In this document: positions 1 to 8,362 of the stretch, one piece after another
Position numbering within the stretch: position 1 is the stretch's first letter
Layout of the letters: every line of letters begins with the position of its first letter
Assembly (NCBI RefSeq): GCF_018614195.1
Contig: NZ_JAGGOT010000014.1
Location: 1 to 54,983, forward strand
Direction: 5' to 3'
Length of the DNA: 54,983 bases
Source: Streptomyces sp. ISL-43
GTDB taxonomy: Bacteria; Actinomycetota; Actinomycetes; Streptomycetales; Streptomycetaceae
Notes under the pieces: model-generated
The model's input: only the letters and a program-made list of their open reading frames with translations
Databases searched by the model: none
Told to the model about the DNA's origin: nothing
Translations under genes and position numbers: made by a program

Positions 1-222
1 AATCCAGTCGGTGGATCAAGGTTTAGTGACCCGAGGCTCTCGCGCCAGCAGGGTGGGGAACCTCAACGGGCCCCGTCATCATTCGTCGTCGCCGAAAGGA
101 TCTCCGTCTCCGTTCGACAACAGGTTGAGCCCGATCAGGTCTCCATCTACGGTGCTCAGCCCGAGAATTCCGCTCTTGGCTTCAGAGTTGATCTCGTTCG
201 CCTCACCACATTGGACACGGTC

Positions 223-846
223 TCACATTCCTGTGGCCACCGTCACACCGAGCAGGAGCAGCGCGAACCCTGTCACAGCCCGCAGTCCGCGCTGGACCGC
301 CGGCCTGGACACCAGGGCACGGCCCCGGCTGACGGCCCAGGTGAACAGCACGTACCAGCAGGCGGTGACGAGCGCCCACAGTGCGCCCAGGGCGATGCTG
401 GACACGAGTACCGGGCCCTGGGCCGTGACGAACTGGGGCAGCACGGAGACGGCGAAGACGCCGGCCTTGGGGTTGCCCAAGTTGGTGCCCAGACCCCTGG
501 TGTACCCGCGCCAGAGGCGGTTCCCGGGCCCGTCGCCGGTGGTCGGATGAGGGGCGGCGGCCCCCTGTGCGGCTCGCAAGGTATTCACCCCGAGGACGAT
601 CAGTACGATTCCGCCGGCGACGCGGACCACGGCGTATGCGGTGGGATCGGCCAGTAGAACGGCCGACAGCCCGGCCGAGGCGGCGGTGGACCAGATCAGC
701 AGCCCGGTCGCGTTACCGGCGATGGTGGCCCGGGCCACGCGCAGGCCACCCTCCAGGGTCTGCCGGGTCATGAGCGCGAGACTGGCGCCGGGCAGCATCG
801 CCAACAGCCAGGTGGTGATGAGGAATACAGGCAGACGGGTGCGCAC
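223..846 (-). CDS. LysE/RhtB-family amino acid exporter
   Basis: A 207-aa hydrophobic protein with about six predicted membrane segments, the usual size for LysE/RhtB-type exporters that move amino acids or small metabolites out across the cytoplasmic membrane. The family motif NPKAGVFAVSVLPQF lies near residue 130, and an N-terminal LPGAS stands where many members have TPGP. The start is GTG at 846. The gene is divergent from the LysR regulator at 968, with 121 bp between them, the classical arrangement in which a LysR protein controls a neighbouring exporter in response to its substrate. The substrate cannot be read from the sequence. Family assignment is secure; regulation by the neighbour is inference. 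Confidence 0.9.
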   Translation of the reverse strand: MRTRLPVFLITTWLLAMLPGASLALMTRQTLEGGLRVARATIAGNATGLLIWSTAASAGLSAVLLADPTAYAVVRVAGGIVLIVLGVNTLRAAQGAAAPHPTTGDGPGNRLWRGYTRGLGTNLGNPKAGVFAVSVLPQFVTAQGPVLVSSIALGALWALVTACWYVLFTWAVSRGRALVSRPAVQRGLRAVTGFALLLLGVTVATGM

Positions 847-933
847 GTCAGGGCCTTTCGGATCGCGGTGTCGGGGGTCGCGGGTCGCTGTGCTGCGCCC
901 TTCAGGCTGCCCGGCGGCCGACTGTCGGAGAAG

Positions 934-968
934 TTAGTGATTCGGCACCGGGCATTAAGATTCATGAA
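934..968 (+). promoter_or_regulatory. Candidate promoter of a leaderless LysR transcript
   Basis: TTAGTG at 934-939 and TAAGAT at 956-961 are separated by 16 bp, and the ATG at 968 lies 7 bp after the second hexamer. No ribosome binding site precedes the ATG, so transcription could begin at the start codon, as is common in actinobacteria. The AT-rich symmetry around 934-958 could also contain a LysR-type T-N11-A operator shared with the divergent exporter. This is read by eye and not tested. Confidence 0.35.
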
Positions 969-1906
969 TGCCCGCAGACCCCGGACAGCTCAGACTCCTC
1001 GCTTTGATCGAGCGGAACGGCTCCCTGACGGCGACAGCTCACGCCCTGGGGCTCACCCCGCCCGCAGTGACACAACAACTGGCCAGGGCAGAGCGTGACT
1101 GGCGTGCCCCTCTGGTGCTCCGCGGGCCACGCGGAGCCGTACTCACCGAGGCCGGCGCGCTGCTCGCCGCCCACGGACGGGTCGTCGAGGAAGAAACGGA
1201 CAAGGCCGCGACGGGACTGTCCGCCCTGCTGGGGCACCTGTCGCGGCGCCTGCGGATCGGCACGTTCCAGGCCGCCGCCCTGCATCTGCTGCCACGGGCC
1301 CTGACGGCTCTGCGGCACCGCTATCCGGACGCGGACGTGACCGTCGTGGACGTGGTGTCCGGGCGCGGCGAGGACGAGGTCGCCGCAGGGCGCCTGGACG
1401 TCGCGATCATCGCCACGTGGGGCACGCCGTTCACCCCGCCCCCGCAGGTCTCGGTGCACCCACTGCTGCTGGACCCGATGGTCGTGGTCCTCCCCGACGA
1501 CCACCCGCTGGTCGCCAGACGCCCGCCCGGCACCGCCCTGCGCCTGGAAGAGCTGCGCGACGAGTCCTGGGTCGCCATCCGGGCCAGCCATCCCGCCCGC
1601 GACCAGTTCGACCGGGTCGCGAACGCCGCCGGCTTCAGTCCGCAGGTGCGGTTCCAGACCGAGTCCTACGACGTCGCGCAGGCCCTCGTCGGCACCGGCG
1701 TCGGCGTCGCGCTGGTCTCCCGACTGGCCCTGACTGGGGTTCCCGGTACCACGCACCGCGAACTGGTCCGGCAGGCACCGCACCGCCGGCTCCGAGCGGT
1801 GGCCTCGGCCGACACCACCCTCACCCCCCTGGTGGACGTGTTCCTCGAACTCCTCCGCGATGTCGCGGAAGACATCACCGCCACCTGGAACAGCCCGAGC
1901 TCTTGA
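968..1906 (+). CDS. LysR-family transcriptional regulator
   Basis: A 312-aa protein of normal LysR length. Residues about 1-60 form a winged helix-turn-helix (NGSLTATAHALGLTPPAV), followed by the linker helix and a periplasmic-binding-protein-like effector domain from about residue 85 to 300. It is divergent from the LysE exporter at 223-846 and most likely controls it and itself from the shared 121-bp intergenic region. An alternative ATG occurs 4 bp upstream at 964 but is out of frame. The start at 968 fits a leaderless transcript. The effector is unknown. Confidence 0.92.
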   Translation: MPADPGQLRLLALIERNGSLTATAHALGLTPPAVTQQLARAERDWRAPLVLRGPRGAVLTEAGALLAAHGRVVEEETDKAATGLSALLGHLSRRLRIGTFQAAALHLLPRALTALRHRYPDADVTVVDVVSGRGEDEVAAGRLDVAIIATWGTPFTPPPQVSVHPLLLDPMVVVLPDDHPLVARRPPGTALRLEELRDESWVAIRASHPARDQFDRVANAAGFSPQVRFQTESYDVAQALVGTGVGVALVSRLALTGVPGTTHRELVRQAPHRRLRAVASADTTLTPLVDVFLELLRDVAEDITATWNSPSS

Positions 1907-1961
1907 GCCGAGCTCGCGGAAGTCAGGAGAGTGCGGTGAGTGTGCGGGGCGGGGGGACGGC

Positions 1962-2260
1962 ACGCAGGAGTTCCCTCAAGGGGCGAGATCCGCCGGCCCA
2001 CTGGGCAAGAGGTTGCGGTCGACGAGGTGGCGGCGCTGCGGGACTTGGCGAAGTCGAGGGCGGGCCCGGAGAAGCGGCCGTCACTGAGCATGGCCGGGAC
2101 GTCGCCGCCGTGGGTCCACGGCTGGCTGGAGCCGGGTCGCCCGCACCGGGCTGTCGCTGGCCGCCCAACCAGCGCTTGGCGGCAAACCTGAGGTGGTCGT
2201 GGGGCAGGTGGTTCAGAAGTAACCGAACTCCTCCAGCACCAGCAGCCACGACACCGCCTG
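1962..2260 (-). pseudogene. Remnant of Mrr-like restriction endonuclease C-terminus
   Basis: On the minus strand three frames together resemble the C-terminus of streptomycete Mrr-type restriction endonucleases: LSDGRFSGPALDFAKSRSA in one frame, then HLVDRNLL in the next, then LAQWAGG in the third. The family ends in a similar run (a 'T..F..PALDFA...GI.LVDR.LLAQW'-like pattern). The two frame changes and the absence of an N-terminal catalytic half mean it cannot be functional. It is probably a leftover of an older restriction gene. The assignment rests on a short match and is moderate at best. Confidence 0.4.
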
Positions 2261-2266
2261 ACTGCG

Positions 2267-2357
2267 ATCTCTCAATTTCGTGACAGTGCGCGACTTGCAC
2301 ACATACCGCTTGATGACAGTACCGACGCCCCTGATCTCTCAACGCCCGACAGTGACA
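2267..2357. repeat. Dispersed repeat, two half-copies
   Basis: Two copies of a motif beginning GATCTCTCAA and ending CAGTG occur at 2267-2289 and 2334-2355. The first matches, in inverted orientation, the 3' part of the longer repeats at 7928-8043 and 54821-54957 (about 20 of 23 positions). It may be the end of a transposable element or a recombination scar. The flanking 2288-2511 stretch holds no recognisable gene. Confidence 0.5.
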
Positions 2358-2511
2358 GAACACACCGCAAGACCGGCCTCCACCCCACTGACCAGTGCTT
2401 CTGCTCAACATCGCGGAAATCCGATCGTCGATCGACGCCGAGTTCGGCGAGGGAGGTTCGCGCCCCGGTGGCGGAAACCCGCCGAGCCGTGGAGGCGCTC
2501 GGAGTGTCTCG

Positions 2512-2670
2512 CTACTTCGTCGCGACCTGCGCGCGGAGCTGGACCAGGGCCAACAGGGCCTGCCTGTACATGTGAATGCTCTGCTCGCTGTGTGTGGCGA
2601 CTGCCGTCTGGAGCCTCTTGAAGCTCCTGGCTATGGCCTCGTCCAGGTCCTTCGGGTCGATCCCGCTCAT
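2512..2670 (-). CDS. 52-aa small protein, last gene of the RiPP-like operon
   Basis: A 52-aa charged, mostly helical protein beginning [13 protein letters not shown] and ending LRAQVATK. Its ATG overlaps the TGA of the upstream FAD oxidoreductase by 4 bp (ATGA at 2667-2670), so translation is probably coupled and the ORF is likely real despite its size. No membrane segment, signal peptide or cysteine is present. The function is not recognised. In a peptide-modification operon such a protein could be a small accessory or a leader-binding partner, but that is only a guess from position. Confidence 0.6.
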   Translation of the reverse strand: MSGIDPKDLDEAIARSFKRLQTAVATHSEQSIHMYRQALLALVQLRAQVATK

Positions 2671-4163
2671 GTCGTGTTCCTCTCAGCAGTGGACCGCGGA
2701 TTTCCGGTCCCGTGTGGTTCCCGACCTCGGGGGGCGAGGTCGGGGCAGTCGTGGACGTCGTACTGGCGGCGGAGGGCCGAACGCGCGGCGAGGTGCCCGC
2801 ACATGCCGTGTACGGACGGCCCGGGCGGGGTGGCGGCCGAGCACAGGTACACCCCGGGGAGCGGCGTGCTGTAGGGGTCCCAGCGGGCGGTGGGCCGCAG
2901 GAGACTCTGCCGCAGGGTCATGGCCCCTGCCGCGATGTCGCCGCCGACGTAGTTCGGGTTGTACGTCTCGTACGCGGCGGCCGGACGTCCGCGGGCGGCG
3001 ATCACCGTGTCGCCGAACCCCGGCGCGTACTGCTCGATGTGCTCGCGGATCATGGGGACCGGGTCCCGTACGTCGCCGTGGGGTACATGGGCGTAGGCCC
3101 ACACCGGCCGCTTGCCGCGGATGGCGCGGGAGGGATCCGTCACGGCCGGGTCCACGACCAGGGTGAACGGGACGGTACCGCGGTCCCCGGCCACGACGGC
3201 GTTCTCCTGGCGGACGATCGCGTCGTGCGTGCCACCGAGGTGGACGGTTCCCGCCCGGCCCATCAGCGGATCGCGCCACAGGGGCCCGGAGACGAGGAAG
3301 TCCGCCTTGGCCGCGCCGGGGCCGGGACGGAATCGCTCCAGACTCCGGCGGTAGCGTGCAGGCAGCCGCTCACCCGCGAGGGCGAGGAACTCCTTGGCCC
3401 CGGTGTCGAGCATGACCAGCGGGAACCGGTCGAGTTCAGCGAGGTCGCGGATCCGGTGGCCGGTGTGGAAGGTCCCGCCGTGGGCGGTGATGTCCGCGGC
3501 CAGCGCCTCGGCGATCCGGGCGCTGCCGCCTTCCGGCAGGGGCCAGCCAGTGCTGTGCGCGGTGTGCCCGAGCAGCAGGGCGACCGCGGCCGAGGCGAGC
3601 GTGGGCAGTCGCCCGACGGCATGCGCGGCCACCCCGGTCAGCAGCGCCTTGGCCTCCTGCGTCACGAACGGGCTGCGGGGCCCGGCGTGGGCCAGCACCC
3701 GCGGGCCGAGCAGCAGGGGCGCGATCGGGTCGCTGGGCGGGGTGCGCAAGTCCGACAGGAGCAGGTCGACGACCCCCGCCGACCGGGTGACGAGCGGACC
3801 CATCAGCCGGGTCCAGCGGACCCCGTCGGCGCCCAGGTGCGCGGCGGTCCGCGCGAGGCTGCGCCAGGCGGCGACACCCCGGCCGCCCGGGAGGGGATGG
3901 GCGTAGGGGATTTCTGGCTGTAGCAGGCGGACGCCGCGGGCGGGCAGGTCGAACCGGCGGAAGTAGGGCGACGCTGCGGCCATCGGGTGGACGGCCGAGC
4001 AGATGTCGTGCTCGACCTCGGAGTCGAAGAGGGACTCGGTGCGCAGGCCGCCGCCGATGGTGTCGGCCATCTCGAAGAGGGTGACCCGCAGCCCGGCCCG
4101 GGCCAGGGTGACGGCGGCGGCCAGCCCGTTCGGGCCGGTGCCGACGATCGCGGCCTCGCTCAT
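2667..4163 (-). CDS. FAD-dependent oxidoreductase, phytoene desaturase-like
   Basis: A 498-aa flavoprotein with an N-terminal dinucleotide-binding motif ([18 protein letters not shown], residues about 7-24) and the second GG motif IGGGLRTE, as in the phytoene dehydrogenase/amine oxidase superfamily. A C-terminal FAD-binding segment resembling [18 protein letters not shown] (about residues 440-457) completes the Rossmann domain. The family performs desaturations or oxidations using FAD. Its ATG overlaps the stop of the ABC exporter gene (4160-4163) and its stop overlaps the 52-aa gene, placing it in the peptide-associated operon. It may oxidise the peptide or a lipid-like partner; the substrate is not visible. 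No carotenoid genes are nearby, arguing against a carotenoid role. Confidence 0.85.
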   Translation of the reverse strand: MSEAAIVGTGPNGLAAAVTLARAGLRVTLFEMADTIGGGLRTESLFDSEVEHDICSAVHPMAAASPYFRRFDLPARGVRLLQPEIPYAHPLPGGRGVAAWRSLARTAAHLGADGVRWTRLMGPLVTRSAGVVDLLLSDLRTPPSDPIAPLLLGPRVLAHAGPRSPFVTQEAKALLTGVAAHAVGRLPTLASAAVALLLGHTAHSTGWPLPEGGSARIAEALAADITAHGGTFHTGHRIRDLAELDRFPLVMLDTGAKEFLALAGERLPARYRRSLERFRPGPGAAKADFLVSGPLWRDPLMGRAGTVHLGGTHDAIVRQENAVVAGDRGTVPFTLVVDPAVTDPSRAIRGKRPVWAYAHVPHGDVRDPVPMIREHIEQYAPGFGDTVIAARGRPAAAYETYNPNYVGGDIAAGAMTLRQSLLRPTARWDPYSTPLPGVYLCSAATPPGPSVHGMCGHLAARSALRRQYDVHDCPDLAPRGREPHGTGNPRSTAERNTT

Positions 4164-5913
4164 CGGCCGGCTCCGGCCGGGCTGAGCTGGTGGCCGGCGA
4201 GGCGCCGGTAGGTGGTGTCGGTGTCCATCAACTCGGCATGGGTGCCGCGGGCCCGCAGCCGTCCGTCCTCGATGACGAGGATCTCGTCTGCCCCCACGCT
4301 GGTGGACAGCCGGTGAGCGATGGTCAGAACCTGGCAGTGGGTGCCGATGTTGGTGAGCGCGTCACGCAGGGCGGTCTCGGAATCGGAGTCGAGGTTCGAC
4401 GTCGCCTCGTCCAGCAGCAGCACGTCGGGCTGCGTGAGCAGCGCACGGGCGATGGCCAGCCGCTGGCGCTCGCCGCCGGAGAGCCCGGTGCCGCCTTCGC
4501 CGAGCTCGGTGTCCAGGCCGTCCGGGAGGGCGTCTACGACCTGGGCAGGTGGGCGGCACGCAGCGCCTCGGCCACGTTGCGGTCAGTGGCGTCGGGACGG
4601 GCGTAGGTGAGGTTGTCGCGAATGGTGCCGCGCATCAGGGGGGCTTCCTGCTCGACCAGGCCGATGCGGGAGCGGAGTTGCTCCAGCGGCATGGCGGCGG
4701 TGTCCTGTCCGTCGAGCCGGATCGTGCCCCGGTCGGGGGTGTGGAAGCGCTCGACGAGTTGGAAGAGGGTGGTCTTGCCGGCGCCGGACGGGCCGACGAT
4801 CGCGGTGACCCCGGTGGCGGGCAGCTCGAACGACAGCCCGTGAACGGTGGGTGTGGCGGCGTCGTATCCGAACGTGACGTCCTCGAAGGCGATCGAGGCC
4901 GTACCGGGCCCGGGCCGGTTCCCGGGCCGCCTCCCGGACCGGGGTGCGTGCGCGGGCCCGGGGCGGTTCTGCGGGTCCGGCTCCTGCTCGATGGCGCCGA
5001 GTTCGGTGACCCGGCTGATGGCTGCTCGGCCCTGCTGGAGCTCGCCGAGCGCCATGAAGAACATGACCAGCGGGGACACCAGGTAGAAGAGGTACATGAT
5101 GAATGCGGTCAGGTCCGCGACGGGCAGATCACCGGTGGCGGTCCGCGCCATCCCCCATGCGATCACCACGGCGAGGGAGACCTGTGTGCCGACGTTCATG
5201 GCGGGCATCAGCAGCGCCGACAGTTTGGTCACGCGGATGCCGCTGAGTCGGGCCGTGTCGGCGAGGTCCCGCAGGTGTTCGGCCTCCCGGCCTTCGGCCC
5301 GGGAGGCCTTGACGGTGGTCAGCGCGCCGAGGGCCCGCAGCAGCCCGGAGCCGTAGGCGCTGGTGTCGTCGCGGTTGGCGACGGCGGCCTGGCGCACCGC
5401 GCGGGCGATGAGCAGCGCCAGTGCGGAAGCCACGCCCAGCCAGCCCACAGTGCCGAGTAGCATCCGCCAGTCGATCCAGGCCATCACCACGATGCAGCCG
5501 ACGGTGGTGAACCCTGCGGTGATCAGCTGGGCGACGGATGAGGAGAGGGCGACCCGGGCCAGCGAGGTGTCGGCGAGGGTGCGGGTGAAAACGTCGCCGT
5601 GTTCGAGCTTGTTGAAGGAACGGATCTGGGAACGCAGCAGTCGACCGGTGAGGGTCGTGCGCATGTCGAGGACGATGTTCTCGCCGGCCCGGCCGATCAG
5701 GTAGAAGTGCGCGGCGGCCAGCAGCGCGTCGGCTGCGAACAGCGCGCCGATCCACGCGATGGACCAGGTCAGGTCTTCGTCGTGGGCGACCGCTCCGATG
5801 AGGTCGCCGATCAGGAGCGGCTGGAGCAGGGTGGCGGCGGTTCCCGCCAGGCCCAGCAGGACGCCGAGGCCGAGCAGCAGGCGGTGGCGCCGGACGAGGA
5901 CGGAGATGTTCAC
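4160..5913 (-). CDS. ABC exporter (TMD-NBD half-transporter), frameshifted
   Basis: With one frame correction this encodes a 584-aa half-transporter: six membrane helices (about residues 1-300), then a nucleotide-binding domain with Walker [10 protein letters not shown], signature [14 protein letters not shown], Walker [13 protein letters not shown] and H-loop IAHRLS. The reading frame breaks at the G-run 4543-4545 (a C-run on the coding strand): upstream reads through LRAAHL to an early stop, downstream continues with [17 protein letters not shown]. One added base restores a standard exporter. The start is GTG at 5913, overlapping the stop of the 59-aa gene. It is a plausible exporter of the modified peptide. 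The break may be a sequencing error or a true mutation. Confidence 0.85.
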
Positions 5914-6089
5914 GGCTTGCCCTTGCCCAGCACGATCGCGGCGACGGCGGCGATCGACGCGGCGAACAGGAGGGCCTTCACCCATGTCTCCCGGGTGAGG
6001 GTGCCTTCGGAGCGGAACATGATCACGGTCGCCGGGACGGCGAAGGCGAACGCGGTGGCGAACCAGGCCGCACGGCTTGCTGTCAGCAC
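5910..6089 (-). CDS. 59-aa two-helix membrane protein
   Basis: A small ORF of 59 codons starting GTG at 6089, with AGGGGATC about 6 bp upstream as a ribosome binding site. It has two hydrophobic segments (about residues 8-24 and 38-54) separated by a short charged loop RSEGTLTRET, and ends KGKP. Its TGA overlaps the GTG of the ABC exporter (GTGA at 5910-5913), so translation is probably coupled. Small two-helix membrane proteins next to an exporter are often immunity or transport accessory proteins in bacteriocin clusters. That role is inferred from context only. Confidence 0.7.
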   Translation of the reverse strand: MLTASRAAWFATAFAFAVPATVIMFRSEGTLTRETWVKALLFAASIAAVAAIVLGKGKP

Positions 6090-6108
6090 TGCTGATCCCC
6101 TGCTTCTG

Positions 6109-6827
6109 TTACGTGGTGCGGTGTGTGGTGTACCAGTCGTAGGGCTGGAGTCCCTCGGACGGATCGAAGGAGCCGAGCGTGAAACCGGCTGCGTCCAGGC
6201 AGTTCTCCACCTGTTCGCGGCCGATGAGCAGTACCTGCTCGCTGAACTCGACCGGTGGCCTGCCCTGCTCGTCGACGCGTGTGCCCATGGTGAGCAGGTC
6301 CCTGTCGTCGAGCGTGACGGTGAATGTGGTGGTGCCGCCGTGGTGCGGGGTGGGCACGGTGAAGGTGCCCTGATCGGCGAGTGGCCGGTACACGCTCGAC
6401 GCGTAGTATTCGAATGACAGCGAGCCGCCCGGCACCAGGACCTCGTGGATGTGGACGAGAGCGATGGTCAGCTCGTCAGGGCTGCGTACGCAGGCGAGCG
6501 ACCCCATGGTGGAGTAGGCCGCGTCGAAGATGCCGGTGACCGGTAGCGGCAGGCCGAAGTCGGCTTCGACGAGCGAGACGTTCGGGGGCGGCGGCTTGCG
6601 GCGAACTCCTCCAGCATCGGCCGTGAGTTGTCCACGCCGACCAGCTCGGCGGCCAAGGCCGCCACGGGCGTCGCGACCCGACCGGTCCCCACACCGATCT
6701 CCAGGACCCGGGCTCCCGTGACGGACGGCCGCAGCCGCTCGACGGCTTGCCCGGCGGGCATGGCTGGAGCGATCAGGGAGTCATAGACCGAGGCCACGGC
6801 CGTCCCGTACTGCGGCGGCGCGGTCAC
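6109..6827 (-). CDS. Class I SAM-dependent methyltransferase, frameshifted
   Basis: With one added base this is a 239-aa methyltransferase: motif I VLEIGVGTGRVATPVA near residue 50, acidic strand-2 end LVGVDNS, then VSLVEADF and a C-terminal substrate lobe ending PYDWYTTHRTT. The frame breaks at the G-run 6584-6588: upstream gives LEEFAASRR, and restoring a sixth C on the coding strand gives PPNVSLVEADF in frame. The start is GTG at 6827, overlapping the TGA of the upstream 67-aa gene. In a peptide cluster the likely substrate is the peptide N-terminus or a side chain, but this is inference. The fault could be technical. Confidence 0.8.
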
Positions 6828-7028
6828 GCGGTCACCTTCTCGTAGTCGAAGACCATGTCGTAGGCGGGCTCTTGTCCAGTCGTTCAGGCCGCCGTGTTCG
6901 CGGTCGGACCGACGCACCATGTATTCGAGGCTGGACAGTAGGTGGGTGGCGGCGGACAGCCGCTCGGCCGTGGTGAGCGGTTTCGCACACGCTGCTTCGG
7001 CCGGTCTGCGCAGACGTGACAACATCAT
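6824..7028 (-). CDS. 67-aa small protein of the RiPP-like operon, probable indel
   Basis: Begins with ATGATG at 7028 behind AGGA and runs in one frame to about codon 54 (…GLNDWTRA), where coding character changes frame. Removing one base from the run at 6866-6868 continues it as AYDMVFDYEKVTA and ends at a TGA overlapping the methyltransferase GTG, giving 67 aa and the same overlap style as every other junction in the operon. Without correction the frame runs on into the methyltransferase. It is basic N-terminally and acidic C-terminally with no membrane segment. The function is unknown; leader recognition or partner roles are possible. Confidence 0.5.
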
Positions 7029-7056
7029 CTGTTCCTGATTGCGAGGCTGTTGGTCC

Positions 7057-7096
7057 CCGAGGGGGCCGGCCCAGTGGTGCGGGCCGGCTCCCTCGG
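7057..7096 (-). terminator. Hairpin directly after the peptide gene
   Basis: Two 16-nt arms (7057-7072 and 7081-7096) pair with one mismatch around an 8-nt loop, starting 8 bp after the stop of the 59-aa peptide gene and 29 bp before the next gene. There is no U-run. Such hairpins after precursor genes commonly act as leaky terminators or RNA stabilisers that give more peptide than enzyme transcript. Confidence 0.65.
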
Positions 7097-7104
7097 AAGA
7101 TTGG

Positions 7105-7284
7105 CTACTTCTTGGCCGAGGCCACGGCCGCTCCGACACCGGCGGCGGCGACCAAGGCGCCGCTCACCTTGGCGCCCGCGACCGCACCCGCGACGAAGGC
7201 GGCCGGGGTCGCCATCACCGGGGCATAGGCGTCGCCCGACGCCTGGATCTCGACGGCGTTGATCTTGTCCATGAGGATCGACAT
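7105..7284 (-). CDS. Candidate RiPP/bacteriocin precursor peptide, 59 aa
   Basis: Starts at ATG 7284 with GGAG 12 bp upstream. The N-terminal part (MSILMDKINAVEIQASGDAY) is polar and acidic like a leader. After APVM, residues about 25-59 are almost only Ala, Gly and Val, with GAVAGAKVSG and GVGAAVAS and a KK end, a hydrophobic helical core with GxxxG-type spacing. It is the first gene of the operon holding a methyltransferase, FAD oxidoreductase and ABC exporter, and is followed by a strong hairpin. The ATP-A sequence after Met slightly recalls the start of the linaridin cypemycin, but no linaridin dehydratase genes are here. Precursor status is inferred from composition and context. Confidence 0.65.
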   Translation of the reverse strand: MSILMDKINAVEIQASGDAYAPVMATPAAFVAGAVAGAKVSGALVAAAGVGAAVASAKK

Positions 7285-7326
7285 GGTGTTTTCTCCATAG
7301 ATCTGATAAATCGGACAGTGGCCGGT

Positions 7327-7355
7327 GTCGGCAGGCACTTCCACTGCCTGCCGAC
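7327..7355. promoter_or_regulatory. Perfect inverted repeat upstream of the peptide gene
   Basis: Arms GTCGGCAGGCA (7327-7337) and TGCCTGCCGAC (7345-7355) are perfectly complementary around a 7-nt spacer. The repeat lies 43 bp upstream of the peptide start codon. It could be an operator, a 5'-UTR hairpin or a terminator of plus-strand transcription. No regulator gene sits in the operon. Confidence 0.55.
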
Positions 7356-7449
7356 GCCGTGACCATTGACAGGTCGGCGGGGCCGGTCCGGGCGTGTCCG
7401 GACCGGGCGCCCGTGGGGGACGCGGAGCCAGGGGCTCAGCGGGGCCGGT

Positions 7450-7758
7450 TCAGCGATGGCGGCAGCCACGGCCGCACTGTGCCGGACGGTGGAATCCGCG
7501 CTGGTCGCCACGCTCCCGGCGCTCTTCGTCCTGCCCATGGTCGCCGGAATCCACCTGCCGCGCGAGGTACTGCCCGAGCCGGTGGGTGATGCCCTGCTGT
7601 ACGCCCCGATGTCGGCCACCGTCGACCTGATCCGTACGGGATGGACCGGCGAGCTGACCGCCCTGGACTCCCTCGCACGCTGCGCGCTCTCCCTCGCCTG
7701 GACGGCCTTCTTCGCCTGGATCGCCGCTCGCCGCTTCCGCTGGGAACCCCGCACCTGA
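7450..7758 (+). pseudogene. C-terminal stub of an ABC-2 type permease
   Basis: About 100 residues match the last third of actinobacterial ABC-2 permeases: a LCRTVESALVATLP helix, the loop PREVLPEPVGDALLYAPM, then TVDLIRTGWTG, a final membrane helix and the typical end AARRFRWEPRT. No upstream permease helices or partner ATPase gene is present, so it is a truncated remnant. The Met at 7456 could in principle start a short protein, but no clear ribosome binding site is seen. It may be the remains of an immunity/export pump once associated with the adjacent peptide cluster. Confidence 0.6.
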
Positions 7759-7927
7759 CCCGCCCCGGCAGACTGGGCGAGTCGTCGCGGCGAACGGCAC
7801 CGTGCCCCGGGGATGGCCCTGGCCGTCATCGGCGCGCTCACGGGCAGCCTGGCCCGCCCGCCGCTCCTCATTCTCGGCGGCCACGACTGCGGCCTGCCTG
7901 GCGGAGGTCATCGAGGCCCGGGACCCT

Positions 7928-8043
7928 CTCACGTTCGCGACAGTGAGCACGACAGGAAGAACATCCCCCTGTCCAGCACCCCGATCCACACCCGCAGAAA
8001 CTCACCACTGACACCCATCTCACTGACACGAAACCGAGAGATC
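7928..8043. repeat. Dispersed repeat copy 1
   Basis: Matches the segment at 54821-54957 in the same orientation. The left block around TTCGCGACAGTG and the right 43-bp block (8001-8043 against 54915-54957, 40 of 43 identical) are conserved, while the middle differs. An inverted partial copy lies at 2267-2289. It is probably the end of a mobile element or a recombination scar. No ORF in it is convincing, and the stretch up to 8362 holds no recognisable gene. Confidence 0.6.
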
Positions 8044-8362
8044 GCACCCGGCGCCCGCCTCGCGGGCGGCGTGACGCTGTGAATGGGCGCGCTGGTGGCA
8101 GCCGACCACCTCCCACGAGGCGCCTCATGACAGCAGCCTGCTCACCCCATGACAGCCATGATCACAACCCCTGCAGAGCAGGAGCAGGGACAACCCCCTC
8201 GACCTGGCTGACGCTCACCCGGTGCCACCAGCGCACCCATTCACAGGCACCTTCAGCAGGCGGCGCGGCAGGGCGTTGCCGGCCAGGAACCCGCCCCCGA
8301 TCTGGAGGCAGAACCCCGCCACCACGGCCGCGGTCGGCCACCTGGCCTGCGATGATGGTGGA

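Noticed and set aside
11..657. Plus-strand open frames at the left edge
   Set aside because: They overlap the LysE gene antisense and have no start context or motifs.
2667..4163. Carotenoid desaturase in a carotenoid cluster
   Set aside because: No crtB/crtE or other carotenoid genes nearby; the operon context is a peptide plus exporter.
7105..7284. Classification as linaridin, daptide or circular bacteriocin
   Set aside because: A weak ATP-type similarity after the leader and GxxxG content exist, but the marker genes (linaridin LinL/LinH, daptide aminotransferase, circular bacteriocin DUF95 protein) are absent.
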